From: Taeniopygia guttata
Lineage: Eukaryota; Chordata; Aves; Passeriformes; Estrildidae
Direction of reading: 5' to 3'
NCBI RefSeq assembly: GCF_048771995.1
Contig: NC_133034.1
Coordinates: 5,467,001 to 5,531,000, forward strand
DNA: 64,000 nt
Shown here one piece after another: positions 44,971 to 56,890 of the stretch. Every line of letters begins with the position of its first letter. Position 1 is the stretch's first letter. The notes under the pieces were generated by a model that saw only the letters and a program-made list of their open reading frames with translations, had not been told where the DNA came from and searched no databases. Position numbers and translations under genes: made by a program.

Positions 44971-45087
44971 GGTAGCAGTTAAAGCAAACCGATGCTTTCC
45001 TAACTCCTAAATTCAGTGCTTTAGAGTTGAATGGAGAAGGAAAGGGAAATATTTAACCCTTTTGTTTAAACTTTCTGGATTTTATGT
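44971..45087 (+). repeat. About 115-bp direct repeat, copy B
   Basis: Partner of 43452-43566, with the same order and spacing of 'ggtagcagttaaag' and 'gttgaatggagaagg'. The 400-bp LTR and the CR1 tail lie between the copies. Confidence 0.65.
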
Positions 45088-46019
45088 CAGTTTTTGCAAA
45101 AAATGCTACACGATTGAGCACCTCCAGTGGATGATGCTGGGAAGGAATGCTCTGAGAATTCCCAGCCCCGATTATATTCCACCTAGTTAATTGTGTGACT
45201 GAGCCCGGCTCGGTTTTTCTTGGAAATCAAATTCCACGCGTGACTGCAGCCTTCTGTGGGTTCTGCCTGAGACCTGGCAGGAGGGATGCGCTGGGCTGGG
45301 GCTGGCAGTGCCCACGGGCTCCCTTCCTCCCTGCAGAGAGAAAACCACGGCAGGCTGTGGGGGGAAGCAGCAGGGAAGAATTGGGAACAGCATCCCCTTC
45401 CACCGTCTTGCCGCTGGAGCAGCTGGGACAGAGCTTGGGCAGGAGCTCCTCTCCTGCTCTCTGTTCCTGCTCCCTGCACGCTCCTGCCTGGCTAGGCAGG
45501 TATTCCCAACTGGATTTCCTACATATCCGGGTCACCTCCCAAGGGTTTGTAAGCTTTTTCTTGGAGTCACAGAGGGATATTTAACAAGGAAAGTGTTCCA
45601 TGGCAGGAGCGTGATCCTACAGCTGCCCTCACTGCCGGGACAGGGCATCTGCAGAGCCACAGGGGGAAGTCACTTCTGGCAGATTCCCGCTTGAGACCTC
45701 GTCTTTTTTTTTTTTTTCTGGGGGGGGAAACAACAATTATTTTAAAAGGAAGGGTCAAATTCCTGCGGCTGGGAGCTGCAGGTGGCCGGGAACAGGCAGG
45801 ATCCTGCCTGGATGCAGGATGCCCCTGGGGCTGGACACCCCAGGAAGCAGCTCTGGGGTTATGGGCAGAACCCCACCACGGTGCTGCTGCTGCGGGCTGC
45901 GACCTTAGGACAAAAGGATGTTATTTTGGGAGTCTGGCGTAGGCTTTGAGCTGCTGCTGCTTGGAGAGAGCACAACTGGGCTCTGGTCTTAGAGGAGAAG
46001 AAGGAAGGGTCGCTCCCAC
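45088..46019. other. Gene-free DNA
   Basis: No exon or known repeat; a T-run and a G-run occur at 45703-45728. Confidence 0.4.
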
Positions 46020-46740
46020 CTTGCTCTGCGGAGCCCCCACCCGCCTCATTAAAGCCGTCCTTGGCGAGCCGAGCGCGGCGGATCTGCCCATCTCAGCGTT
46101 ATCTCCCCATCTGCCTCCTCTCCTGCCACGCTTCCAGATGCTCCTTATCTCCTCTCACCTTCCCGGAGAGCCGGCGTGCTGGGGGCAGGGCCGGCTGCCA
46201 CACTCCCCACCTGTGATCTCCCCGGCTCTTATCAGGCTCCGGGAGTCCTGACCGAGCCCTGGCTCAAAGTCAAAGGGATTTGTGGCGGGGCGAGCGCGCC
46301 CAAGGTCGGGCGGTGGCGGGGAGGCTGCGGGGACCCCGCACATCCCCTGCGCCCCGCTCCAGCCCATTCCCCAGCTAGCGCCTCTTCCCGTTTATTCCCC
46401 AACATTATCAATTACATTTGGATTATTATTCCTCATTGAAGCCCAAGTGAGCCGCAGACAGCTATTTCCTAATGGGGAAACGTTACAGGCAACTTATTAA
46501 CGAACAATGCGTCATTAAGGGGGGAGAGCTTCAAAGGCTCCTAAACGCATTTCAAAGGACACAATGCGGAGCGGATCCTGCCGCCGCATATCTGGGGGAC
46601 ATGGGCAAAATTTGTGACGAGGAATAGACCGGGCCCAATGTAATTAACTAATTCTCGATCAAAGGGGTTTTAGAACTGAATGGTCAGGGAATTCAATTAT
46701 GGGTTTCCTAATGAACCACTCTGTGCTAAGGCAGGGGGAT
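46020..46740. promoter_or_regulatory. Candidate developmental enhancer or conserved noncoding element
   Basis: A CpG-containing, repeat-free left part (46020-46380) leads into an AT-rich part dense in known motif words: AACAATG at 46503 and ACAATG at 46561 (SOX-like), TCAAAGG at 46531 and 46552 and ATCAAAGG at 46658 (TCF/LEF-like), and TAATTAACTAATT at 46641 (homeodomain-like). No open frame of note crosses it. The look is that of conserved noncoding DNA; function is inferred. Confidence 0.45.
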
Positions 46741-46854
46741 GTTTTCTTCTGGAAAACCAGGGCTGAGGATCAGGGCTAGGATTTCTAGGGAGGTTTGGGA
46801 GAGAAGCACTAGAGAACTCCTCCCGGGTGGATTTGGCGCAGCAGGGACAGAGAT

Positions 46855-46935
46855 CATCGAATCATGGACTCCCAGAATGGTTTGGGTTGGAAGGGACCTT
46901 AAAGCTCATCTCATTCCAACGTGCCATGGGCAGGG
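46855..46935 (-). mobile_element. CR1 LINE 3' scrap
   Basis: 'atggtttgggttggaaggga' and 'ccttaaagctcatctcattc' form the reverse CR1 terminus. Confidence 0.9.
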
Positions 46936-47757
46936 CTGCTGGGAGCTCCATCTGCCACCATCCAGGCTCTCTTTGGTGGCTGTCTGTCCTGGAAATGTCC
47001 CTGTGGTGGGACATGTTCCTCCTGCTCTGAGTTTGGGCAGATCTACAGATCTTTGCAGCCAGAGCTGCTGGAAGGAGCTGTGGGATGCAGCGGGATGGCT
47101 GTGCCAGGGCTGGTATCTCCTGATCCCCTCCTTGGAAAACCTGGGCAAGGGAGATTTCCTCCTCTGCTGCCTGAATCCAGCCTCTGGCAAAAATAGCATG
47201 GTTTTCTGCTCATGAAAGGAGCGTCTTCTAGTCCTCCACTAGTTTTCTCTTATTATAGAAAGTTGATTTGCTCACTTTACAAAGGAAAATGTATTATGAA
47301 TTTTCCCTTCATTCTCCTCCTTTTTTTTGCCCCGTTTAACAACCGATTTGTGTGTTGCATGAAAGTTACACAGTTCTTTAGATGCGTTTGCTATTTTATT
47401 TTCTTTCATTCAAAAATATGTCAGTAATCTTTTTGTTAACATGAAAGATAAAGGATTAGTAATGCAAGATGCAGTTTTCTTGTAACCTTCTTGAAAGCAG
47501 ACTATAGTTTCTTATCTGGCTCTAACATTCATTTTCCTGAAATGAAAAAAAAAAAAAAAGAAAAAGGACTTCTTTAAATGAAATAAACTATATTCGATTC
47601 AGACGAGCAGCGCCAGCACAGGAATTTATTGCAGCTGGCAGAATGGAGCAGCTGCACTGAAGTGGTTGTGCCGCAGCAGCGGGGACCTTCCCAAGGAACG
47701 GCGCACACGGGTCATTGGGCACCTGGGAAATGCTGCAGTGAAGAGAAACCACTGTAC
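46936..47757. other. Gene-free DNA with an AT-rich unique block (47215-47540)
   Basis: The AT-rich block carries 'gttaacatgaaagataaagg' and similar words and no repeat I recognise. It is a weak candidate for a conserved noncoding element. Confidence 0.35.
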
Positions 47758-48040
47758 AGTCATGGAATCATAGAAGGGTTTGGCTTGGAAAAGGCCAATG
47801 AGATCACTGAGACCAGCTGCTCCCCCAGCACTGCCAAAGCCACCTTTAACCCATGTCCCCAAGTGCCACATCCACACGGCTTTTAAACTCCTCCAGAGAT
47901 GGGGACTCCAGCACTGCCCTGGGCAGCTGTGCCAAGGCTGGACAGCCCTTTCCACAAAGAACCTTTCCCAACATCCAACCTGAACCTCCCCTGATTCAGC
48001 TTGAAGCTATTTCTTCTCATCCTATCAAGAGCAAACCTTG
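47758..48040 (-). mobile_element. CR1 LINE 3' fragment
   Basis: 'atggaatcatagaagggttt', 'cccatgtccccaagtgccac', 'aaactcctccagagatgggg' and 'ccaacctgaacctcccctg' follow the reverse CR1 order. Confidence 0.92.
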
Positions 48041-48184
48041 TGTTGATGTCATGAATCTCCCAAGATGTGCCTGTCCAATTGACTTTGGCAGCCACCACGT
48101 TTACCTTGGGGACATCCAGGATGTCCCAAGCTGGAGATGGGCCACCATTTCCTGGGCTTGGTGCTCACTGCAGATGCACAGAGA

Positions 48185-48355
48185 AGCTGCCAGGGAAGCT
48201 GTGGCTGCCCCTGGATCCCTGGAAGTGTCCAAGGCCAGGTTGGACAGGGCTTGGAGCAACCTGGGATAGTGGAAAATGTCCCTGCCCACGGCAGGGGGTG
48301 AGACTGGATGGAATTTAAATGGATTTAAACTCCAACCCAACCATTCTGTGTCAAT
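48185..48355 (+). mobile_element. CR1 LINE 3' fragment
   Basis: 'gaagctgtggctgcccctgg', 'gcttggagcaacctgggata' and a terminus 'ccaacccaaccattctgtg'. It faces the copy at 47758-48040, in opposite orientation. Confidence 0.92.
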
Positions 48356-48654
48356 TCCAAGCCATCCCAAACCATTCTGTGACTGTGATTCCACCATCTT
48401 CCACTTGTGGCTCAGTAGGAAACAGGGATTTGCAGAACTTCCAGCTCCTGCGGATTTATTTGAGCAGCACTGGGTCTTCAAGAGGTCCCACCTTGTATTA
48501 CCCTATCTGTCTCAGCTTCTGCTTTGGGCTGTGCAGGCTGGTGGGAAGAAAAGACATAGAAAAACAACACAGAGGGAAAAAAGAGAGATGGGGACAATGA
48601 GAGGGGCTACCAGGAACCCGCAGGTGTTTGACAAAAAGAGCAGCTTAATTTACA

Positions 48655-48705
48655 TGAAATGGTTTGGGTTTGAAGGGACTTAAAAGATCACCTCCCTCCA
48701 AATTT
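48655..48705 (-). mobile_element. CR1 LINE terminal scrap
   Basis: 'gaaatggtttgggtttgaag' followed by 'ggacttaaaagatcacc'. Confidence 0.7.
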
Positions 48706-50664
48706 GATGGAGTTGATTTCTTTGTAGATGCAGAGGATGAAAGGAAACCCAGGGTGAGCAGGGGATTTTACAGCACCACAATCCTCCAGTGCTTAAAACC
48801 AGGATAGCAGACAGAGAATGCCACAGCCCAGGAGGAGAGGAGATCCATGGGGGTGCACCAGGATGTCCTCCTGCCCTGCCCACCCTGCTGCTGTGCCAGC
48901 CAGCCTCCCCCACCAGCCTGACAGCTCCTCAGGGGTTAAATCCTTTTAAAAACGGCTGGATTTCTGTGGCAATCAGCTAATGGGTGCTCAGTGTCTAAAC
49001 AAGGTATTTTCCCTCCTTCAGGTGGATTTGGTTGTTATTGAGTTGGTCTGACAAGGAGCCAGCATTTACAACTTTGTTTACAACCTGGTTTGCAGTATAT
49101 GCTTTGTTTTTTTCCAGAGAAACTTGATATTTTCTATTGAGGAGGGGAACAATGATTTCTGTCCCACACAACACAGATTGCAGGGCTTAATAATTAAATA
49201 AAGTAAAGAAAAGCATCAACCTGTGGGCTCAAATCTTTGCCTCCAGTGTTTAATGGGGCTCTTCTCCTCCGCTAACATATCCGTGGTTTCATTTGAGGGA
49301 AAAGTGTGTTTTCATATCAAAGGAGCCCCCCTGCACTGACCCAGCCTTCCCTTCCCCCTCTCTGCCCTGGCACACATGCTATTTTAATATTTCATATATT
49401 TCATAAGCTTTTATGCTTCTAAAAGAGAAGTGAATTTGTGGAGAGTTGAGCTCTCCAGAGCTGTACTTCAGAGCTGGGAAGTAATTCAGGGTGAAGCCTG
49501 TATTAATCTCAGGTGAGAGAGATATTTAAATTCAGGCTACCAGTGTGAATATAAAATGGGGATCTCTTTACAAAAATTTCAAATTGTAATATGCAAAGCT
49601 TAAAGAAAAGAAACCCCAAGGGAACAGCTTTCTTCTAGAACATTTTGTTCCAACCATCATCTCTTTACCTTTATTTTTTTATTTAAAAAACCCTCCCTTT
49701 GCCATTTTGTATTTTTAAATTAAATCTTTCAGTTTTTAAAATGAAATTCTTTATTGCTGGGAGATGGTGATGGGGAAGGGGGAGCAGGATTTAAGTGCCT
49801 GGCTGTGAAAATTGGTGCATGGACCCAAATTTTAGCTGGCACAGAAGGAATAGTGACCAGTGGGAAAATAAATCCCTGTTTGGTTGGTCCAAGGAATGTG
49901 GGGCCACCTCCTCACTTGGGGGATGCTGCCTGAATCCTGTTTTTTGGGAGAAATCTCTGCTTGGAGGGAGGAGAGAGGCAGCACAGGCATGTCCTTGCAT
50001 CATCCTCTGCCAGCACTGGGGAGCACTGGGATGATCTGGTCCATCCCATCAGCCTTTTCCTTCTCCACAGAAAAACTTCAGCATGGATTTATGACCCTGG
50101 CCAGTGGCCATATTCTCTGAGTGCTTTTTGGCAGGATGGGGATCACCTGCAGGAGTCTGTGCTGGGCATAATGAGCCAGAATATCCCAAATCCCATGGTA
50201 CTATTCCTGGGAGAGCCCTGGATTTGTATCTGTGGCAAACACCTCCGGCTGCAACCAGCTCCCAGGTCAGGAGAACTGGTGACAGATGACATGCTATTAT
50301 CAGCTCTGTCAATTAATTAAATTATACATTATGCTTATGAGGGTGATATACTGAGCCACTTTAGATTAAGTGTTGCAATTAAGTCTTTAATTTCTATTTA
50401 ATAAGTAAGTTATTATATGTTAATAAAAGATCAATTAGTTGCTAACAGAGCATTGATCCAGGTACAATGAGTGTGTCAGGGAAACATCAGGGCTGACATG
50501 GAAGGGGCTGGGGGATTTTGTGCACAACATGTGTACAATTAGGATTTTAATAAAGACAAGCTGGTGTGGGCAGGAAGCATCCAGGTGGGTTTGAGATATT
50601 GCTCCTTGTGTGAAACCTGGCTCTTCCCAGGCTGGCAGGGCTGGGACAACCAGGACAGACCCAG
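48706..50664. other. Gene-free DNA with AT-rich unique blocks
   Basis: No exon. 49000-49560 and 50310-50450 are AT-rich, repeat-poor and carry words such as 'cttaataattaaataaag' and 'aattaagtctttaatttc'. They may be noncoding regulatory DNA. Confidence 0.35.
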
Positions 50665-51050
50665 TCATAGGATCCCAGAATGGTTTGGGTTGGGACATTA
50701 CAGCTCATCCCATCCCACCCCCTGCCATGGGCAGGGACACCTTCCACTGTCCCAGGCTGCTCCAAGCCCTGTCCAGCCCAGCCTTGGACATTCCCAGGGA
50801 CAGGGCAGCCACAGCTTCTCTGGGCAGCCTTTTCTAGGGCCTCTCCACCCTAACAGCCAGGAATTCCTTCCCAATATCCCATCTAACCCTAGAGTCTGGC
50901 AGTGGGAAGCCATTCCCCTTTGTCCTGTCACTCCAGACCCAGATATTGTCCAATATCCCTCTCCCGCTCTCTTGGAGCCCCTTCAGGCACTGGGGGGGCT
51001 CTAAGGACTCCTTGGAATCTTCTTTTCTCCAGGTGATCACCCCCAGCTCC
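50665..51050 (-). mobile_element. CR1 LINE 3' fragment
   Basis: 'cagaatggtttgggttggga', 'cactgtcccaggctgctcca', 'ggaattccttcccaatatcc' and 'cttcttttctccaggtga' in reverse CR1 order. Confidence 0.93.
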
Positions 51051-51354
51051 CTCCTGCGATGTCAGTGACAGCAGACACTTCTCCTGTGTGGGATGACCCC
51101 AAGGAAGGACCTTGCACCAGGATGGTCTCCAAGCCAGGCATTTTTACTGCTTCCTGCTCTATAATCTGTACATCATGGCATCTTTCCATGTGCCTGATGC
51201 CTCTCCCGCCAGGACCCTCTTCCTCCCCCATCCCCATCCCCATCCCAGCCCGCTGATTCCCACTGGGAAGTCTCAGGTGAGCGTGGAGCAGTGGGGAGCC
51301 TGTGGCTGAGCTTCCAGCGGGAGAGGAGGGAAGCGCTGGGCTCCAGCAGAGCCA

Positions 51355-51870
51355 AGATTCCAGCTGAATATGGATGACATCATTATACGGGTGATCCTTT
51401 CAGCAACAGCGAGCTGGGTTTTAAAGTAGCGACCTACAGCATACAAATGATGGGTTTAAAGGAAATAAAAAAAGAGATGATTTGAATAGCAGACATTTAG
51501 AGAAGAAAAGCTCCCCCCCCTTTCCCTATTTCTAATATCTTCCGACGGGGCAGGCGCTCTGCATTCGAAAAGAAATTAAAACACTCCTCCTAAATACACT
51601 CCAGGCAGTAACAATGGCAAAGTTAAGAAGGTTACGAGACTTAGTTGTCCCAGCAACATGTCATCAAGTTGGAATGAGCAGGAAACACAGATAACGGGGA
51701 GAAGGAGGAGGGGGGGAGGAGAGGAATAAAACCACAGGAGGAAAAATGCCAAGAGATTGAGGAAGAAAAGGGAAACCCCTTTTTATTTGCTGTTTCATTA
51801 GGATGAATCTGATTTTATAGTCCCTAAAAGAGGCTAAAATATAATCTCCTTTTGTGTAATGTGTGTGTTA
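51355..51870. promoter_or_regulatory. Candidate conserved noncoding element
   Basis: A repeat-free AT-rich block with a TGACATCA element (51374), 'catacaaatgatggg' (51440 region), a full AACAATGG SOX-type site at 51610-51617 and several TTTAAA words. It carries no open frame of note. Confidence 0.4.
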
Positions 51871-52469
51871 GGAAAATGTGTCATCAGCAATTCTTCTGTA
51901 CATGCCAGCAATAGTCAGAAAATTAGCAGGGATATTCAGGGTGGGCTACAAAGAGAAACAAACAGAAGACTCACTTTTCCAGCCTGAGCCGTCATTTAAG
52001 AGTGTTTCCAACTTTTTTGTTCACCTTCTTGATTGTCCCTTATGGTTTGTCTCCGCTGCAGCAGCAGAGTTTGGGGTTTCCAAAGGAAGACAAAGCAGAA
52101 GAGGAGGTTTGGGATGCGGCTGTAACAGCCTGGAGAGCCCAGGACTCTCCCAGTACTGAAGGCTTTTGTGCTCAGCACTGGCAGAGGAGAGAAAAAAGGA
52201 AAAGAAAGAGAATGGGAGGCTCATCTGAGCCATAACCCCAAATCTGGTCACACATGTGCCAGTTATCCTTATTCCAGGTGCCAGCCTGGTGCTGAGGCTG
52301 TGTGGCACATCCACCCCAACTGGCTGCCACACAGGTGCAATCCCAGGTGTCACAGGAGCCCACAGCTTTTACTGGATGTGTCTCCAAAGCCCCGTGGTGC
52401 TCATCAGTGCCCACCACTGCCAGGTGTGTTGGTTTTGGTCTCTCCAGAAGGACATGTGTTCACTGCAGG
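51871..52469. other. Gene-free DNA
   Basis: Short open frames on both strands, none with a known motif; no repeat recognised. Confidence 0.4.
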
Positions 52470-52625
52470 TCAGCATCTCCCCTTGGAAGTGCTCCAGGCC
52501 AGGTTGGACAGGGTTTGGAGCAACCTGGGATAGTGGAAGGTGTCCCTGCCCATGGCAGGGAGTGGGATGAGGTGAGCTTTAATGTTCCTTCCAAACCATT
52601 CCATGATTCTCTGATTCCGTGATAC
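52470..52625 (+). mobile_element. CR1 LINE 3' fragment
   Basis: 'ccaggttggacagggtttgg', 'gcaacctgggatagtggaag' and a terminus 'ccattccatgattctctga'. Confidence 0.92.
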
Positions 52626-53694
52626 TGATGTTTGATTCCTGACTGGAGTTACACGGCAAAACTTTAATTAAAATAGTAATTAATCACTCAGCCTGTGGTT
52701 ACAGCAGCAGGTTTGGGTGCTGCTTCCTCTACTCCCAGACGGAGTGCACTGGAGTGATTGGTGACTCATTTGGTTCCAAAGGGATGATGATACTGGGAGA
52801 AATGGGGCTGAACTGGGAGAAACTTCAGCTTCAGTTCCTTCAATCAGTTCTTGAGGGCAGAGCAGGGGCCTGGGGAGGAGCCCCTCCACATCCCCCTGAC
52901 TCAGCCCTCCCTGGAGAGGAGTGAGGTTTGTGCTGACATGGGGAGTGAGGAGAGATGAAACAACAGGATGAGGGAGGATGGACTTGATGATCCCAGAGAG
53001 TTATTCCAGTTCTGTGCCCCTAAACTGGACTGAGTACCCCAATTTCATGCACTACCTTTAAAAACCCGACCCATCTTTTTTGTGTGTGCTACCCCAAAAC
53101 TCATAGTACCCACAAGTCCATCAGTTACATCTGGAACCTCACACTGTGCCTTGGCTTGCACCACACTGAGATATTTTTGGTGCTTGCCAGTGACATACAG
53201 CCAGCAAAAATGATACTGATCTCTGACAAAAATCCCTCCTCTCTCCTTCCCATCAATTTCTTCCACAAATATTTGTTTGTTGTGCCTTTAAAAAAAAATT
53301 TAATTCTCTCTTGCTGTGGCTTCTTGTAGTGGATTATATTTTACAGCAAGCCTTGGTTTAGTTAATTGATGGGGAGCTTTGCCTGTTGAGGATTCTGTAA
53401 TCCTTGGCATTTTATCTTTGCAATAATTGCTGTGTTTGTGATTATTTCAAAGGACTCAGGGAAAGCAGACAACAAGAAAACAGCTCATCCACTCCTCTTT
53501 TGCAGCTTGTCCAGGCACCTGGGTGGGCTCCTTCTCTGCAGGATGTTCTCTGTGCAGCAGAGAAGGAAAACCAGGGTGAAGACCTTGGGACCTGGTGCAG
53601 GCACAGCAAGATCACAGAGGGCCTTGGTGACACAGTGGCACTGTGGACTGAAAGTAATCTTTCATAATAAAAAGCTGCTTTTTGGCAAAAAGGG
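52626..53694. other. Gene-free DNA
   Basis: No exon supported. 53270-53470 is AT-rich and unique-looking. Confidence 0.4.
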
Positions 53695-54003
53695 TTTCAT
53701 TGGGGTGTTGGTCTCTTCTCCCAGAAAAAAAGTGACAGGACAAGAGGAAAAGGTCTCAGGTTGCACCAGGGGAGGTTTGGATTGGTTACTTGGGAAAAAT
53801 TCATCCCCAGAAGTGTTGTCCAGCCCTGCCACATTAGTGCAGGGCGGTGGTGGAGTTCCCATCCCTGGAGGGATTTAAAAGCCACGTGGATGTGGCACTT
53901 GGGGACATGGGTCAGTGGTGGCTTTGGCAGTGCTGAAGGAACAGTTGGACACAACGATCTCGGGGGGCTTTTCCAGCCTTAGTGATTCCATGATTCAGTG
54001 ATA
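53695..54003 (+). mobile_element. CR1 LINE 3' fragment at the edge of the minisatellite
   Basis: 'ccaggggaggtttggattgg', 'ggagttcccatccctggagg', 'cttggggacatgggtcagtg' and 'cagccttagtgattccatga' match the subfamily seen at 9390. It ends where the minisatellite begins. Confidence 0.92.
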
Positions 54004-54009
54004 GACACC

Positions 54010-55660
54010 TTTCTGGCTTTGGGCCAACTGTGAGCTCCTGTGGGCTCAGATCTGAGGGGAGGGATGGTGGGGACATGCCACATGGAGGACACAGGGTGCA
54101 CAGCCATGCCTGTGTCTGCCATGGGACTTGGAGTGCCAGGCCCTGTTGGTGTTTGCTGTGGGACGTCAGGAACGGGGCCACACTGGTGTTCACCAGGGAA
54201 TGTTGGACACAAGGCCACACTGATAGTGGCCTTGGACCACTGGATATGAGACCAAACTGGAATTCACCATGGGATGCTGGGGATGAAACCACACAGATGT
54301 TTGCTGTGTGATGCCACGTGTGGGGCCACACTGATGTTGGCTGTGGGTGACCAGACATGAGGCCACAGAGGCATTTTCATGGCATGCTGGACGCGAGAAC
54401 ATGGTGGCGATGGCTGTGGGACATCAGGTGTGAGGCCACAGTGGTGTTGGCCATGTGACATTGGACATGAGGCCACAGTGGCCACAGGGACATAGAAGAT
54501 GAAACCACACTGGCGTTGGCTATAGGACACTGGAGACAAAGCCACATTGGTTTTGGCTGTGGGATCTCAGATATGGGTGTGAGGCCACACCGGTCCTTGC
54601 TGTGAGACAGCTGGACACAAGACTGTGCTGCTGTTGGCTGTGGGGCGTTGAGGGTGAAACCATGGCGGCCATAAGACCACAGTGGTTCTGGCTGTGGGAC
54701 ACTGGACACAAGGCCACACTGGTTCTGGCTGTGGGACACTGGACACAAGGCCACACTGGTGCTGGCCATGGGACACTGGACACAAGGCCACACTGGTGCT
54801 GGCTGTGGGACACTGGACACAAGGCCACACTGGTGCTGGCTGTGGGACACTGGACACAAGGCCACAGTGGTGTTGGCCATGGGACACTGGACACAAGGCC
54901 ACACTGGTGTTGGCCATGGGACACTGGACACAAGGCCACACTGGTGTTGGGTGTGGGACACTGGGCACAAGGCAACACTGGTGTTTGCCGTGGGACATGG
55001 GACACAAGGACACAATGGTGCTGGCTGTGGGACACTGGACACAAGGCTACAGTGGTGTTGGCCATGGGACACTGGACACAAGGCCACAGTGGTGCTGGCT
55101 GTGGGACACTGGACACAAGGACACAGTGGTGCTGGCTGTGGGACACTGGACACAAGGACACACTGGTGCTGGCTGTGGGACGCTGTACACAAGGCCACAC
55201 TGGTGCTGGCCGTGGGACACTGGACACAAGGCCACACTGGTGTTGGCCATGGGACGCTGTACACAAGGCCACACTGGTGCTGGCCGTGGGACACTGGACA
55301 CAAGGCCACAGTGGTGCTGGCTGTGGGACACTGGACACAAGGACACACTGGTGCTGGCTGTGGGACCTTGGACACAAGGACACACTAGTGCTGGCTGTGG
55401 GACACTGGACACAAGGCCACACTGGTGTTGGGTGTGGGACAGTGGACACAAGGCCACAGTGGTGCTGGCTGTGGGACAAGGGACACAAGGCCACACTGGT
55501 GCTGGCCGTGGGACAAGGGACACAAGGACACACTGGTGCTGGCCGTGGGACACTGGACACAAGGACACACTGGTGCTGGCAGTGGGACACTGGGGATGAA
55601 ACCACGCTGGTGCTGACCATGGGACATTGGCCATGAGGCACTGGTGTGGAGCACTGGCCA
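54010..55660. repeat. 37-bp minisatellite, degenerate left part and regular core
   Basis: The core (about 54670-55650) repeats a 37-bp unit containing 'tgtgggacactggacacaag'. The word cacaagg, or its variant, recurs in exact 37-bp register from 54670 to 55632, that is 26 periods with no gain or loss. The left part (54010-54669) has the same unit but with many changes and shifts in length. Units differ mainly at a few sites (ggctgtggg or gccatggg; acactgg or acagtgg). The unit has no stop in any of six frames, which creates long but meaningless open frames on both strands. Confidence 0.95.
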
Positions 55661-56667
55661 CAGGCCCACGCTGGTGCTGTTTGCCAGCTGGCCACTGGAG
55701 GCTGCTGCTGTCTTTGTAGTCACGGGCAGCTGCCTATGGCCGGAGCACCCACGGAGCTGTGCCCGGCCAGCATGGCTGGACTGCAGGCCCAGACTCCTGG
55801 CTCTGCCCCAGCTGAGCTGGGAACATTCTCCTCCCTTGTCTTTCTGTCCAGGAGGGCCAGAAGCTGGGTAGGGGTCCTTGGGTCCTGGGAAGGAAGAGGC
55901 ATTTCTGTGCCACGCTTTGAAGCAGGATGATCTCCCAACCTCTCAGTGCCCAAGTGTGTTTTTTATAAGAAATACAGACTTTTCAATGCTCTCTGTACAT
56001 TTTCTTAGACTTAAAAGCCGTTTAAAAGGGAGCCAGCCCTGGTATTGTGGACAGCCCTGGCATAAAGCTAGAGCCCCGAGGGTGCTGATGCCTCTTGGCT
56101 CCCTGAGCAGGTTCACCTGGGACCTGCCCCACACACACCCAGCTGCCCATGGGCTCAGGAACTCCATTTAAGCCCAGACCTGGGTGTTTGCTTCTGGCAT
56201 AGGCCCTGCTGCAAGTGTGCTTGTCTCCAGTCTTGCCTTTCTCCTGGATAGGGCTGGAATGTGTGTTTGGTTTAGCTTGTCTTTGCCCCATCTTTTGAGG
56301 GGTCTCTTGGGATGGGCCTTGGGCTGGTCTAGCCCCTCGTTGTGTTAAGAGTTCATTGCCAGCACTGGGTGGGCTCTGTAGTGCTGAGGGGCTGTGTCAT
56401 GGTTGGTGAAGGCACTGCTTGGTCAGGGGTCATCCTTGGCCCTCAGCTCATCCCCCCTTGGACAGCAGTGGAGCTTCCTGCTGTGTGGTACAGATGCAAC
56501 CTCATTGGAATGACCCTGCTGTGTGTGACTCGCAGGTTGTCAATCCAAGGGCTTCCCACTACTTTGAAATTTATGGATGAAAAACATAATCCAGATGGGA
56601 CATGCTCTGAATGCAACTAAATTGAAAGTTTGGGTGTGAAGCAAATTCCAAATTGGACATCCAACCA
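55661..56667. other. Gene-free DNA
   Basis: No exon, RNA gene or repeat recognised right of the minisatellite. Confidence 0.4.
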
Positions 56668-56890
56668 TAAAATCATGGAATGGTTTAGGTTGGAAGGGAC
56701 CTTAAAAATCACCCTACCCCATCCCACCACCTGCCATGGGCAGGGACACTTTCCACTAACTGCTCCAAACCCTTTCAACCTGGCCTTGGACACTTCCAGG
56801 GATGGAGCAGCCACAGCTTCTCTGGACAACCTGTGCCAGGGCCTCACCACCCTCACAGGGAAGAATTTCTTCCTAATATCCAATCAAAAT
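56668..56890 (-). mobile_element. CR1 LINE 3' fragment
   Basis: 'aatggtttaggttggaaggg', 'cttggacacttccagggatg' and 'gggaagaatttcttcctaat' in reverse CR1 order. Confidence 0.93.

Noticed and set aside
54377-55695. Long open frames of 332 and 391 codons (minus) and 344 and 305 codons (plus)
   Set aside because: They are by-products of a stop-free 37-bp tandem unit read in different frames; there is no start context, domain or splice signal.
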